A stretch of 64,000 bases of DNA from Patiria pectinifera (Eukaryota; Echinodermata; Asteroidea; Valvatida; Asterinidae), in contig CM057141.1 in the NCBI GenBank assembly GCA_029964075.1, forward strand, positions 11,594,001 through 11,658,000, in the 5' to 3' direction. The stretch's first letter is position 1. Every line of letters starts with the position of its first letter. Below the pieces are notes generated by a model that searched no databases, was not told the origin of the DNA, and saw only the letters and a list, made by a program, of their open reading frames with translations. The position numbers were made by a program, and so were the translations under genes. Positions 24,608 through 35,039 of the stretch are shown here, one piece after another.

Positions 24608-27600
24608 CTAGTAAAGGTTTGGGCAGCAGTACACGTTCGAATAATCATATGGCCTAGGTGTGTTTGCCACAACGCCCTCGTAGCACTCGGGAGCAATGTA
24701 GACATCACACCCATCACCGTACAGCTGGGCGTCGCGGTCAGGTACCGCGTTGAAGAACCAACCCCAATATGGCTGACGGTAACCTCTGAGGTAGGCTGCC
24801 TTCAGCTCAGGTAGCATGCAGGGGTGCGAGGCCAGCTCAGCACAGGCGTGTGCTTGTCCGGCAAAGTCACCTTTAGCGTATGTTAACGGAGTGATGATGG
24901 GGTCTCGAGGGCTGAGCTGTGACCCGGGGCAGCAGATGCCAGGGGAAGGGGCAGTCATCGGTAGGCCGTGTTGGCTGACCCCGTTCCCGTTCACCACCAC
25001 CGCCTGGCTGTCCGGCACAGCGTACCAGATATCGGTGTCTACCGGTAGTATTCCGGCGTACCCGGCCGCGTAGGCCTGGTCCACTTCCCACAACTCGCAG
25101 AGATGTTGGTCGGCCGTTTTGCAGTCGCTAGAGGCCGATGCTTGTGTGTCATAGGTACGGTCAGTCAGACCAGGTAGCCCTTAATTAAGAAAAAAATTCG
25201 AATAATTTTAATTTGTGTGTGATGCTTTAGCAAATAAACAAACACGATAAATAGTACGTAGTGTTATCGTTTTGCGTATGCGCTGATTTCATGGTTTATT
25301 GAGGCATAGGATCATTTGCATTTATCCCCCAAACTTACCGAATTATAATCAAAAGACTTAGACCTACTTGAGTTAAAGATCAAACTCGTATACTACTTAA
25401 CATCCCGTGAAATTATTTAGGCTGGTTTGCTGTCATTTAGAAGAAATCAAGAAATGAAAGTGATTTCCAATGATATCAGTCAATAGACTGATTCTTGTAA
25501 ATAAAAACATGCTGTGCCTGCAGTACCACTGAAATGATGTATTGCGCCGGCTGATTGCGCCCATTGGCTAAATGTGCCACTTTGCACTACTTCCGGTTAT
25601 GATTTTTTTTGGTCGTTTGTGTGCAAGGATAGGCCGGATACATTTTAAATTTAAGTGCAAAGTTGCTCCGTTACCGGCGATTGACTAGTGTGAGGATCAG
25701 ACCTTCACGTGTGCAGAGCCACACTAGCAACGTCTGATAGTGCATGTTATATGCGACCCCGCGCGCCAGCCAATCGGAACCGCCTTTAGAAACTCGGCCA
25801 AAGCTGATGCTTGGTCAATAGCTGCCATGTTTTTGTCATACAACATCGGGTGACCGTCACGATAGAAGGCGTCGCCGGGCCCGCCCGAATGGTCAGATTC
25901 TGGGGGTCAAGACGCATTGTTGTTTTGCATAAATCTGCGCGCAGTGTAGTTCTGCGCGCAGAAGGTTGCAGACCAGTAAATCGGTCTGAAATTGCCTACG
26001 CCGGCCAAATCACGATTTGCATGCCCTCAAAATCTTCAGTATTTGAGCATGCTGTGGGCCATGAACTTGAGGGTTTGTAAAAAACTATGGGTGGAAGCCG
26101 TGCACAGGACTGTGAGCTTGTAGTTAGTTCAATTTGGATGAAATTGGGGCCCTTAAAGCGCTCTATTTTGCAATGGAGTGTAGGCATCGTTTTTCAACAT
26201 GGCGATGGGCTTCAGGACTATTTTCAGGGGTGATCATCTTCGGATGGAAATTTCTCCTAAAAGTCATCTGTTAACCCCCCCGAAAATTGAAAAGAAAATG
26301 AGAGATGATGAAATAAGCTTTAATTTGATGTATGACTTGAACACCTTGGAGAGTTGTGAGTATTTTTCCCGAATTTCTGAAGTGTGAGCATGTACCATTG
26401 GGGCCTATGGAAGTATATTTACCATTTTACTGGTCTGCAACCTTTAAGAAGCTTGCTGTGCACGCCATATATGGTGCACGCGTCTGTTCCGTTATATTCA
26501 TAATGAAGTGAAGCGACGCGTGTGCGTCGGTTCAGTTGTCATTCAGCTCACGTGTGTTGAGGTATTATTCCTCGGTAAGGAAGACTGTCCAAGACATGGT
26601 TGATGTTCACTGAGCTTTATTCCAAGACAAAATTTACAGGGGAAGGAACTTTCTTGCCTAAGACAAATTCTTCAGAGACAAATTTCTCCAAGGCAAAATC
26701 TCAAAGTCGAAATCTCCATGGCAAAAATAATCCCAGCACCTTACAAGTACCCCATCAACGACCAGAAAAGGAGAGTTGGGGTGCCGGTTGGGGTGACTGG
26801 TTCCCGGTCCATCCACTGCGTACTTCGAATGTATGGTCCGTATGGTATATGTTTAAGCTCCCATGCCTGACTCTGGATCCTCATAAAAAAATAAGGGTTT
26901 TGGTAGAAAGATTTTTCAAGGCTCACGGGTGTTAAAACTCTTGTCAAAACGAGAAAAAAATAGGCGGAGCGTCGGTCGACGCTCATTAATATTCATGATC
27001 CCTACAGTAATTAGCATGCAAATGAAAGCAGAAAATTGTCTCTGTAGGCCTATCTATGCTTTGTTCATTAAGACTGTGGCATAGAGAACGGTCTTCCCAA
27101 ACCCTTCTGTTTTTTTTACAATCGGCACATGGAGCTTCGGTCGGAATACCAACTGCCAAATGGGATTATAATTACCACAAAAATCTTCCAGGCACGATAC
27201 ATTTTCCCTCAACGTGCAGTTTTGTAAGTGGAAGTGTTGGATGACGAAAAGCGTCTCCTGGTGTCAAATGACTGTTCATTTGAAAATTTGAAACACTATC
27301 AAATTTAATTCAAGATCAATTTTTACTCAATGAGTTTGGCATTGAAAAGTCTATCTTTTCTGCTTTGTTTTTCCCAAGCAACAGATTAATTAGACACAAC
27401 TCCGGGCAAATTATTCTAAACAGGGACAGCGTGGCGGAGTTATTTATTTTTTACTGAGCTACATATATTATGCACGAAAAAAACCAATAACTGAGTTCTT
27501 AATCGCCCTTGAGATGTGTATGCGTATATAGTGACTTGACGTGTGATCTGAACGACTGTTCTGAGCTCTTGTACAAAAGCACTGAACGGATTTAGGTTGG

Positions 27601-29664
27601 ACGCGTGACATGCGGGCCTTAAGGCTTAATACCCGTTGGCGTGTTAATCGCCAACGTCTGGCGCTCCACATGAAATCTCGTTAAAACCCGTCAGATCTCG
27701 CGACGGTCCTCGAGCTCGTTGCGATAGAAAGATCTTTAGAAAAGTCACAATTTTGAGTTGGATGCAGCACGTAATTTCAAGCTGCAAGAAGGCGAACATA
27801 AGTGATTTTCATAGGAACATTACATTTCATCGTTTTGGAAGAATTTATTTCGACACTTGGACATCGCAGATGTTTTACGCGTGTCATTTTGTTTGGTTTT
27901 CGCATATGCATCTGAAATGGAAATATTCATAAAATGTTAAGAAAAAAACCCTTTGGGAAAGATATATAGGCCTACTTGCTACAAAATTGTAAAAAAAAAA
28001 ATTAATACTCTAGGATAACAGGCGGTATTGTACAGCTTTTATCGTCATATAGATGAAGTATTTACCCAGGGGGGAAAATCGTCAAAAATTGACACCTTTT
28101 TCGATGGGTTTTTAGTTTTTTTATATAACATTTCTCTTTATTGATCCAAAATGCCGCTTTCTCCCAGTTGATGGAATTGTTTTTTAATTTGACAGAATTC
28201 GACACCGATCGAGAGCACGCAGAGCCCTGCAAATTTGATAGCCACCGCGCGCAGTGAAGCGTAATTGCCACGAGTCTAACAGTGATACTTATAATGGAGG
28301 GAAGATCCATAATAATTAGTCCGTAGTGGTTCTTCTGAAAAGGAAGCAGATTGTATTTGAATCTTTATTGAAACGATCAAGGGTCTGCCTTGGCTTGTAT
28401 TTGTTTAATTATCCGTTAATACAGCGGCACTGAATATTCCTTTACTGTGCTTTCTGATTTCCAAAAGAGTGATACTAGCATGCGTGGGCGTCGCGGGGGG
28501 GGGGGGGCAAGGAAAAGAGAAAGAAAAAAAATACGAAGTGCGAAGTCATATTGCCGTTATTTATTGCACATTTAACAACATCGGGGCGTCCGCAGGTGTG
28601 TCAGTGGGGATGGGATGGGCAAATGTCACCCCGTCCACTCTCGAAAAAAATGATAAATTGAGAATATGCTAGAGAACAAGAAGATTTTCAGAGCTTTGCC
28701 CGTTATAGAAAAAACTGGCGACGCCCATACTGTACGGACTAATCCTCGAATTTTAGATTGACATACTCTGAAAAAAATCATTCCAGTGCAAAAATAAAGT
28801 GAGAATTTGGCAAATTTGATTGAATGCATTTTATGACTCACGTCTGGTCCCTAGCTTCCGAGTCGGCGGATATTTTCACTCGAATTGAGTGACGTTTTAC
28901 CCTTTGGTAATAGCTGGGAGTGCACATTGAATCTTCTAAAGAGCAATTTCATAAAAAAAAGTCTTACCTCTTTCCCATGGTACAAGTAACTGAATCATCT
29001 CAAGCAGTTCAGGCTGAAAAATAAAATTACAAAAAGGAACATATAATAATTGAACTCATTAATAGTAGTCATTGAGACAATCGGTCCATCTAATGCTGGG
29101 CAGTGACCAAACCACAATTGGTTCGAAGTGGGCCATTAATGTTTAATAATGTTTCTTGTTATCTGTTTTACCTAATGACATTTCTTTATCTAAGATAACG
29201 TAAATGTAAGGCGGGAGGATCAGACTGACATGGAAGACAATAATTATTCATGTATTTGTCCTCTTTCATTTCATTTTATCAGATAAGTTTGATTATTTTA
29301 CCTTTTCTGGCCCGTAGTAGTACGCGCCGGGGCTGGGAGCCATAAGCGCCAGCGGGAAACGCCTGGCCGAGGCCCCATTCAGCTCACACCGGCTCGCCCC
29401 GTCCAAGTACCGGTAGTTGATGGAGAAGCAGCGATCGTCTGACAGGCACTCGTTGGCGCACCGCAGTCTCGAAGCCCCCGTTAGGTTGCGGTAGCCGTGG
29501 CCCAGAACGAAGCGCTCAATCGCACCGAACAAATACCGCTGCCCGCACCGGGGAGAGACCGCTGTGGTAATGCCGCTGCATCCTCCGTGCTGGCACGCTG
29601 TCAGACCCCTGGCCTTACAGGCGGCAAAACCCAACACCATCAGAAGAAACACGGACATCATCAT
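24608..29664 (-). CDS. Secreted PAN/Apple-like cysteine-rich protein, paralogue 1
   Basis: Three exons: 29302-29664 (start codon to a GTAAAA donor, phase 0), 28968-29013 (46 nt) and 24608-25179 (ends with TAG). The product is 326 residues. Residues 1-22 form a signal peptide (MMMSVFLLMVLGFAAC). Residues 24-121 contain a PAN/Apple-like pattern, RCANECLSDDRCFSINYRY then CELN. The middle exon adds a charged helical linker, PELLEMIQLLVPWER. The last exon encodes about 189 residues with ICCPGSQLSP, HPCMLPELK, PECYEGVVANTP and a CCPNLY terminus; I do not recognise this module. Export and disulphide bonding are inferred from the signal peptide and cysteines; ligand and role are unknown. The paralogue at 40.07-44.43 kb has identical exon sizes for the middle exon, identical phases and the same strand. 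The start is the first of three Met codons. Confidence 0.8.
26190..26450. repeat. Dispersed repeat, copy 1 (direct relative to 45.35-45.62 kb)
   Basis: Blocks shared with 45,350-45,620 in the same order: AATTTCTC then AAAAGTCA, AAAATGA then GATGA, GAGAGT then GAGTATTTT, GAATTT then TGAAGTGTG, and GTCTATGG-like ends. Identity is moderate. It lies in intron 2 of PAN paralogue 1. Confidence 0.55.
26740..26890. repeat. Dispersed repeat, copy 2 (inverted relative to 1.03-1.17 kb)
   Basis: The reverse complement carries GTACGCAGTGGATGGACCGG and CCCCAACTCTCCTTTTCTGG, as at 1030-1170. Located in intron 2 of PAN paralogue 1. Confidence 0.6.
28483..28728. mobile_element. Probable relative of the hAT-like MITE at 58.9 kb
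   Basis: Left end GTGGGCGTCGC followed by a G run, right end GGCGACGCCCA: the same terminal motif as the element at 58,898-59,177. A target duplication could not be recognised, so the borders are uncertain. Confidence 0.45.
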
Positions 29665-29819
29665 CCAATGCTTCTTGAAATGTAATGAAAATCTAATAGT
29701 TGTGTTGTGTGAAGGCTTTCTGATGGTTACCGTAAACGTTTTGTAAATTCTGCTTTAACCTCACTGATGAAAAGTCAGTACTGCGTAAAAGTCGCTCCAT
29801 GCTTGGGGATGATTAAACT

Positions 29820-30545
29820 GCATTGCAGGGGAGGCAATTAAAGAGAGAGGAAGATGACAACGTAGCCTTTCACCAACGCCATCGTGGCTTAACTTGCCCG
29901 CATTCAAAGCGGCGAACGCGAAGCGACTGGAGATGGAGACCACACATGCGAGTGGCGAAGCCACGAGGGCCTTTTGCAACTTGTCGAGAAATTCTTATGT
30001 TTTTCTTTATAATCTCGATTTTTGCTACCCCAACAGGGTAGCAAAATTCCAACCAATCATCAGCCTTTTCGTGCGTGCGTGGCTACCGCCCGGACGCGGA
30101 CGCGTCGATGCGTCACGTCGGATGCTTGCACAAAATTTAAAAACAAAAAATGCGAGTCTAGTTTTCCACGAGATCGTGACTGCGTAATTGTCTTTACATT
30201 ATCTTATTTTAACTTTACTTATAAATGTATTTCAACAAATTATTTGAGGGTATGAACTTATTTTTCATCTGAACTTACAGTTATTTGCTCTTACGGTTTC
30301 CTTACTCACCCTTCTTTTAAAAATGGAAGCGACTAGGCAAAATCCGCGTTGTGATTGGTTAACCTTCAGCACGCTTCTTATTTGCATAAAAACTATGAAT
30401 AATTCAACAAAATCAAGTTGCAAAAGGCCTCGTGGCTTTGCCACTCGTGCGTGCTGTCTTAATCTTTGCTCCTGTCGCTTCGGGTCTTCGCAACTCCGCC
30501 GCTCTAAGCCACGAAGGCCTGGGCGAAAGGCTAATGACAACGCGA
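29820..30545. mobile_element. Inverted-repeat element of about 725 bp
   Basis: The left arm (TAGCCTTTCACC, CATCGTGGCTTAA, then GCGAGTGGCGAAGCCACGAG and CCTTTTGCAACTTG) is matched in reverse on the right (CAAGTTGCAAAAGGCCTCGT, then GGCTTTGCCACTCG, AAGCCACGAAGGC, GGCGAAAGGCTA). Arms are about 150-180 bp and imperfect. No coding region. It lies just upstream of PAN paralogue 1. Confidence 0.7.
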
Positions 30546-30841
30546 CGCGCGGCATGCTCATACTTATATGGGGAGCAGTTCTTGAAAATGATTCACTCAA
30601 ACAGACTGCACAAGTAGAGAGGGCGCTGTATGTGTGTAACCACGGGCGCGGCGTTCGCAGGGCGGGCGGCGAATACGAGCGAAGGGCGCGGCGTTGCTAG
30701 ATCATTTTTGAATGGGGGGGGGGGAGTGCCATCAAACCTATACATTTTATACAAAAGACAAAAAAAGCAGTGCACAGAAAACACAAGTCACAACGGTGGG
30801 CAAGTCACGGTAGCCAAAGCAATTTTGCGGCAACCCCCTTA

Positions 30842-30916
30842 CGCTGATTGGCTGCCTTAGGATCCAAACGCTGATTGGCTGCCTTAGGATCCAAACGCTG
30901 ATTGGCTGCCTTAGAA
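30842..30916. repeat. Three tandem 27-bp units, each with a CCAAT-box core
   Basis: GCTGATTGGCTGCCTTAGGA followed by TCCAAAC occurs twice exactly, then a third time with the end changed. Each carries ATTGG, the reverse of CCAAT. A CAGATAAAAG stretch follows at about 30,928. A promoter on either strand is possible, but no transcript start or gene can be shown. Confidence 0.8.
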
Positions 30917-31289
30917 TCCTGCAGCCTCAGATAAAAGCAAGATGCTTCGTACAACGTCCGCAATTGTGCGAGATTCGCCAACGGAAAGCGAGCAGACAGG
31001 GAACTTGATTTGCATACGCACCAAACCAATATCTTTGCGTTGAGTTGAGTATAATGAATTTTATCATTAATTATTTTAATAATAAAAATGTTATACTTGA
31101 ACTCCAATTAAGCTTGAAAGACAGACACTATCAAGTTGTTTGGTTTTCCATCCAGACTGAGGACTGGGGTCGGGACAATGGGGTGAGTTCGTTTTCAATT
31201 GCACCGAGGATCTGGGCACTTGTCCTCTGGAGCATTTCGTGTACAAACCTTATGCGCCTATCAATTGTTCCCCCACCCCTCCCCCGGGC

Positions 31290-31520
31290 TGCCCCACCCA
31301 AGACGTGGGGATTGTCACTTTTGAAGTGACAAAATCCCCACCCCTCGGGCAAAATTTAAGTGACAATCCCCGACCATGCCCCAACATACATTTACGTGGG
31401 GCGCGCTATAGTGATTGCCTTTCCATGCAGTACGCCAATGTTAACAATGAAATTTGAGCGACCAAAACCCCCACCCTGGGGCATGAAAAAATCCCCACCC
31501 TGGGGCATGAAAAACGTGAT
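31290..31520. repeat. Short repeats of CCCCACCCTGGGGCATGAAA type
   Basis: AATCCCCACCCTGGGGCATG occurs twice in tandem near 31,470-31,510. Upstream, GGGGATTGTCACTTTTGAAG and AAGTGACAAAATCCCC form a small hairpin. G/C-rich runs surround the block. Confidence 0.55.
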
Positions 31521-31599
31521 CAAATCCTATCATCGGACCTGGGGCAGCGCAAGCGGGGATGGGGGGGGGGCGCTCTTCAGGATATTAATATCAATAATG

Positions 31600-32960
31600 T
31601 TTACTTCAGCTTAAGTTATATTAAAACGGCGCCGAAAGCTTTTCCATTGCTATTGAATACATTTTGGATGTTGGGTTGTTCGACAAATACCTCGAAATCA
31701 ATAGCCCCCCGGTAAAAAAGAGGGGCATATAAAACTCCTCCCCCAATCCTCCGGGATTTACGCCCCTGTATTTTTGACGAATGTTGGACTGTAATCATCT
31801 TTATAGCAGGCAAAGCCAAAATGGAGACCACGCTGAGTTTTGGAAAATCCCGGTAACGGTCGTCAAATTCAGAATAGTACATGACGCAGCAAAGCTCGCA
31901 TACTTAATGCGCAAAATCGTCTCAGAATTTCAAGTTTTCTATAAAGTGCAAGCAATGAATATTAATTACCAGCTCATTTTTAAAATTTTTAATAAGCAAG
32001 GCAGGTAAATAAATCTTATACTTGGAAATACCCGATCCAAGATTGTCGACAAAATTAATTCGGCAGACTTGCGGCACTTTTCATGGTGAAATCTCTTTTT
32101 TCCCCCTACCTGCATTGATTGACAACCATAGCCTTGCACTCTGTCTGTGACAATTGACACAACAAAAAGCACAATTGAAAAGTTGCGCAATTCTCTAATT
32201 AGACCCTTTCATAAAATTGGCCACTGCTCAGTCAACCGTGAATGTAATGACCAGGGTGTCATTTTAAAGAGGAGACTCGACCCTAACAAAAGATATCTCC
32301 CTTTGATTCACATGTGCCCTACTTCTGTTCCAATTAGCAATAATATCTCGGTTTCGTTTTTTTTAATCCATTCCGTATAGTTATTCTAAACCACCTTGGC
32401 AGTTTTCTTTTGCTTGGAACTTTTCTAAATCCTCCCAAATCATCCAATGTGCAAGGAAGCAAACAGCACAGCCTCATCCGTTCCTAATTACCTTTTAGAA
32501 GCATCAAGTCTCATATAAAGTTATCCAAAACAAAATACTCCACAACCCCATACTAAATCGCCAAGTACCTGGATAGGTTATAGGATTAAGTAAATTACCA
32601 AGTTCATCATGGCAGAGCAGGGTTTACCCGAGAATAATTTGTCAGCTGTATGCTAAATATTAACCTTTTTTGTTCAGATATAATCAACAATATAAACTCA
32701 ATAGGGGGCGCTGTTCAAATTCGACGATTATTAACACTAGATTACAGAATGTTGTACATTATACCAGTATAATTTTTGGGGGTGTCACGGGGGGGGGGGG
32801 GGGTTCGACTTATTTTTTAGGAATTTGTAGGATAATTTTTTTTTTTTTTAGACAGAGCTGGTTTTTTTTGACCCCCCAAACCCCCCTTTGGATCCGCGCC
32901 TGTACCGTGAAAATAAGTGCTGAGGTCTGAGTGCCGGGACCATATCCAAAGATGCACTTA
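31600..32960. other. No gene seen; fragment of the GATCCGCGCCTG family near 32.8 kb
   Basis: AT-rich DNA with chance frames. At about 32,780-32,905 a G run, a T run and a C run lead to GGATCCGCGCCTGT, a motif also ending repeats at 12.2, 14.6 and 45.2 kb. Confidence 0.5.
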
Positions 32961-32969
32961 GAAAAGAAC

Positions 32970-33553
32970 TTAAAGGGAACATGTAATAGGAGTTTTATGA
33001 CTTAAATACATTTAAAACAGCTTTCTTGCCATGTAACCATGATTTTTCACCTCCTTTGTAGCAGTAAAAGGGAGAAATTTCAACATTTTAGTTTTTATGC
33101 TAATGAAAATGTTCCATATTCATGAACCAAAGCCTGATGTCATTCAAGGCAGAACAGTAGTGTGTCCATAGCTTTGTGTACAACAAAATATATCAAACTT
33201 TTCTTCATTTTCTTGGAGTAACTTCCGCTTTTTACTTGTTTATCATGTTAAACAGCTTGTTTGGACAAAGGTAGTGGCCAATATTTCTTCCAAAAAATGT
33301 GTGGGTAATTTTAGAGGACTAATTTTTGTACTGTTCATAATGCATTTTTGACAAGGAGTTCCTTATGTGACAAAAGCAAAATAGCGCCCCTTACATGTAT
33401 ATTGATGAAAGGATTTTGCTAATCATTGAAAAACTACCACTTTCTCGTCACTTCCAATGAAAACATGTATTAAGATCTTGTGTGTATTGTTGCATCACAT
33501 AGTTACGTGCATGAAAACAAGATGACCTGAATTTCCACTGCATGTTTCCTTTA
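32970..33553. mobile_element. MITE with TTAAAGG ends
   Basis: Left end TTAAAGGGAACATG and right end CATGTTTCCTTTAA are inverted copies. The 584-bp interior is AT-rich and non-coding. The target duplication is unclear. Confidence 0.65.
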
Positions 33554-33987
33554 AATTAGTTCGTGTTTTCATCGTTGGCGATTCGTTCTTAGGCTATCTG
33601 TTTGAATAGCAAAATGAAAATCACGCACAGATCTTTTTGGTACTGATCTTTGACATTTATTAAAAACTACCGAATTTGTGATATTCATATTATTCTTAAA
33701 GACATGGGTAAACAGTGCATCTGACACAAACAAAAAACATAAAATCAACACATTTTGAAACAACTTGTAACAGTTACCAATAATGTTGGCTGCTGTGATG
33801 TGGGATATGACGTTTTGAATACCCGAGGGGCGCATAGCCTCGGGTGCTATGCGCCCACCGGGGGTGTCGCTGCCCCTGGAGTACGATTTTCCGCGGCGCA
33901 GTGTTTTGTATTTGGAATAAAAATGGATGCTACGTTCGTCGCACAAATACGCAACGTTATGTTTTTTTCTTTTGATAAAAATATGTG

Positions 33988-34110
33988 ACTCGAGTCGAGT
34001 CACAAAGCTCGAGTCCGAGTCATCATGGTCGAGTCCGAGTCCGAGTCATTTTCCAATGTGACTCGAGTCGAGTCCGAGTCACGAAAAATGTGACTCGCGT
34101 CCTGGACTCT
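33988..34110. repeat. GAGTC/GAGTCC-rich simple repeat
   Basis: Repeated CGAGTCCGAGTC and GTGACTCGAGTCGAGTC units. CGAGTCCGAG sequences also flank the hAT-like insertion at 58.9 kb. Confidence 0.8.
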
Positions 34111-34148
34111 AACACTGCCAACGATACACACCATTCGTACCGTACGAA

Positions 34149-34207
34149 AAGTCATAGCACACACTCCCTGTGGGTACGTGATATCCCACAGGGAGTGTGC
34201 CATGACA
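34149..34207. repeat. Perfect 16-bp hairpin
   Basis: GCACACTCCCTGTGGG and its exact reverse complement CCCACAGGGAGTGTGC enclose TACGTGATAT, with further partial pairing outside (GTCATAG against CATGAC). Short element or regulatory stem; no gene is nearby. Confidence 0.7.
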
Positions 34208-34844
34208 TTTATAAACTTAACACGTGATCGTTATAGGCCAATTAAAATACAGCATTCAAGACAGAGGTATAACAATTAAGCAAGAATACCATTAGCATAT
34301 CACACAAACGTAATGATTATTAAGTAAGTAGCCTACATACAGCTTTTCAATGCGACATGTCAAAATTGAAAAAAGTATATGAGAATATAGTAGCCTACAA
34401 CTCAACAATGAAACTATTTATTTCCATTTTTTTCCGCCAAGATAATTTGTTCCACATGACACATGCTGATGTTAAAAAACCCACTCACATACTGCAACTG
34501 CACAGATGTAACAAACTAATGCACATGTTTTTGTGTGTATTGCAAAGTTACATCACAGGGAATAATTAGGAAATAATCATGGATTCGTCCCTTTGTTGTC
34601 ATAAATGGATATGCATTATTTTATAGTCTTCAGAACTTTTATATTCATATGCATTTGACTGTACAATTACAATTGATTATGGTGACCTCATAAATTGCAT
34701 TTTAAAATTAGACGTGAACATATTTGTTGGGGTAGACATTGGTGTCAATATAATAAGTGTTTTACTTGCAAATGTGATTAGGCATTGTACACAGAAAAGA
34801 AACTTGTATTCTATAGATATCATGCTTATATGTTGTGTACAATG

Positions 34845-35035
34845 TCAAACCCTTACTCCCTGGGCATTTTTGCTAGGATGCAACCTCAATCCTGCAAAAT
34901 CCTCCAATTGCCTCCATGTTATAATAGCACACAGCCTCAATCCTGCAAAATCCTCCGTTATTTCTTGAATCCTGCAAAATCCTCCTTTTTGCAAAGAGGA
35001 TTTTGGAGGATTTGGGAAGGTTAGGGTTACGTTCT
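34845..35035. repeat. Dispersed repeat with CCTCAATCCTGCAAAATCCTCC units, copy 1
   Basis: CTCAATCCTGCAAAATCCTC occurs twice (34,889 and 34,944), AATCCTGCAAAATCCTCC once more at 34,968, then AGGATTTTGGAGGATTTGGG closes the block. The same phrases are present in reverse at 60,105-60,530, including the outer ACTCCCTGGGCATTTTTGCT. Confidence 0.8.
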
Positions 35036-35039
35036 AACA

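Noticed and set aside
26985-27030. Octamer-like ATGCAAAT as a promoter element
   Set aside because: A single short motif in intron DNA without a gene start nearby; expected by chance in AT-rich sequence.
33569-34003. 144-codon frame on the minus strand
   Set aside because: Mixed composition, overlaps the GAGTC simple repeat, no family resemblance or splice context.
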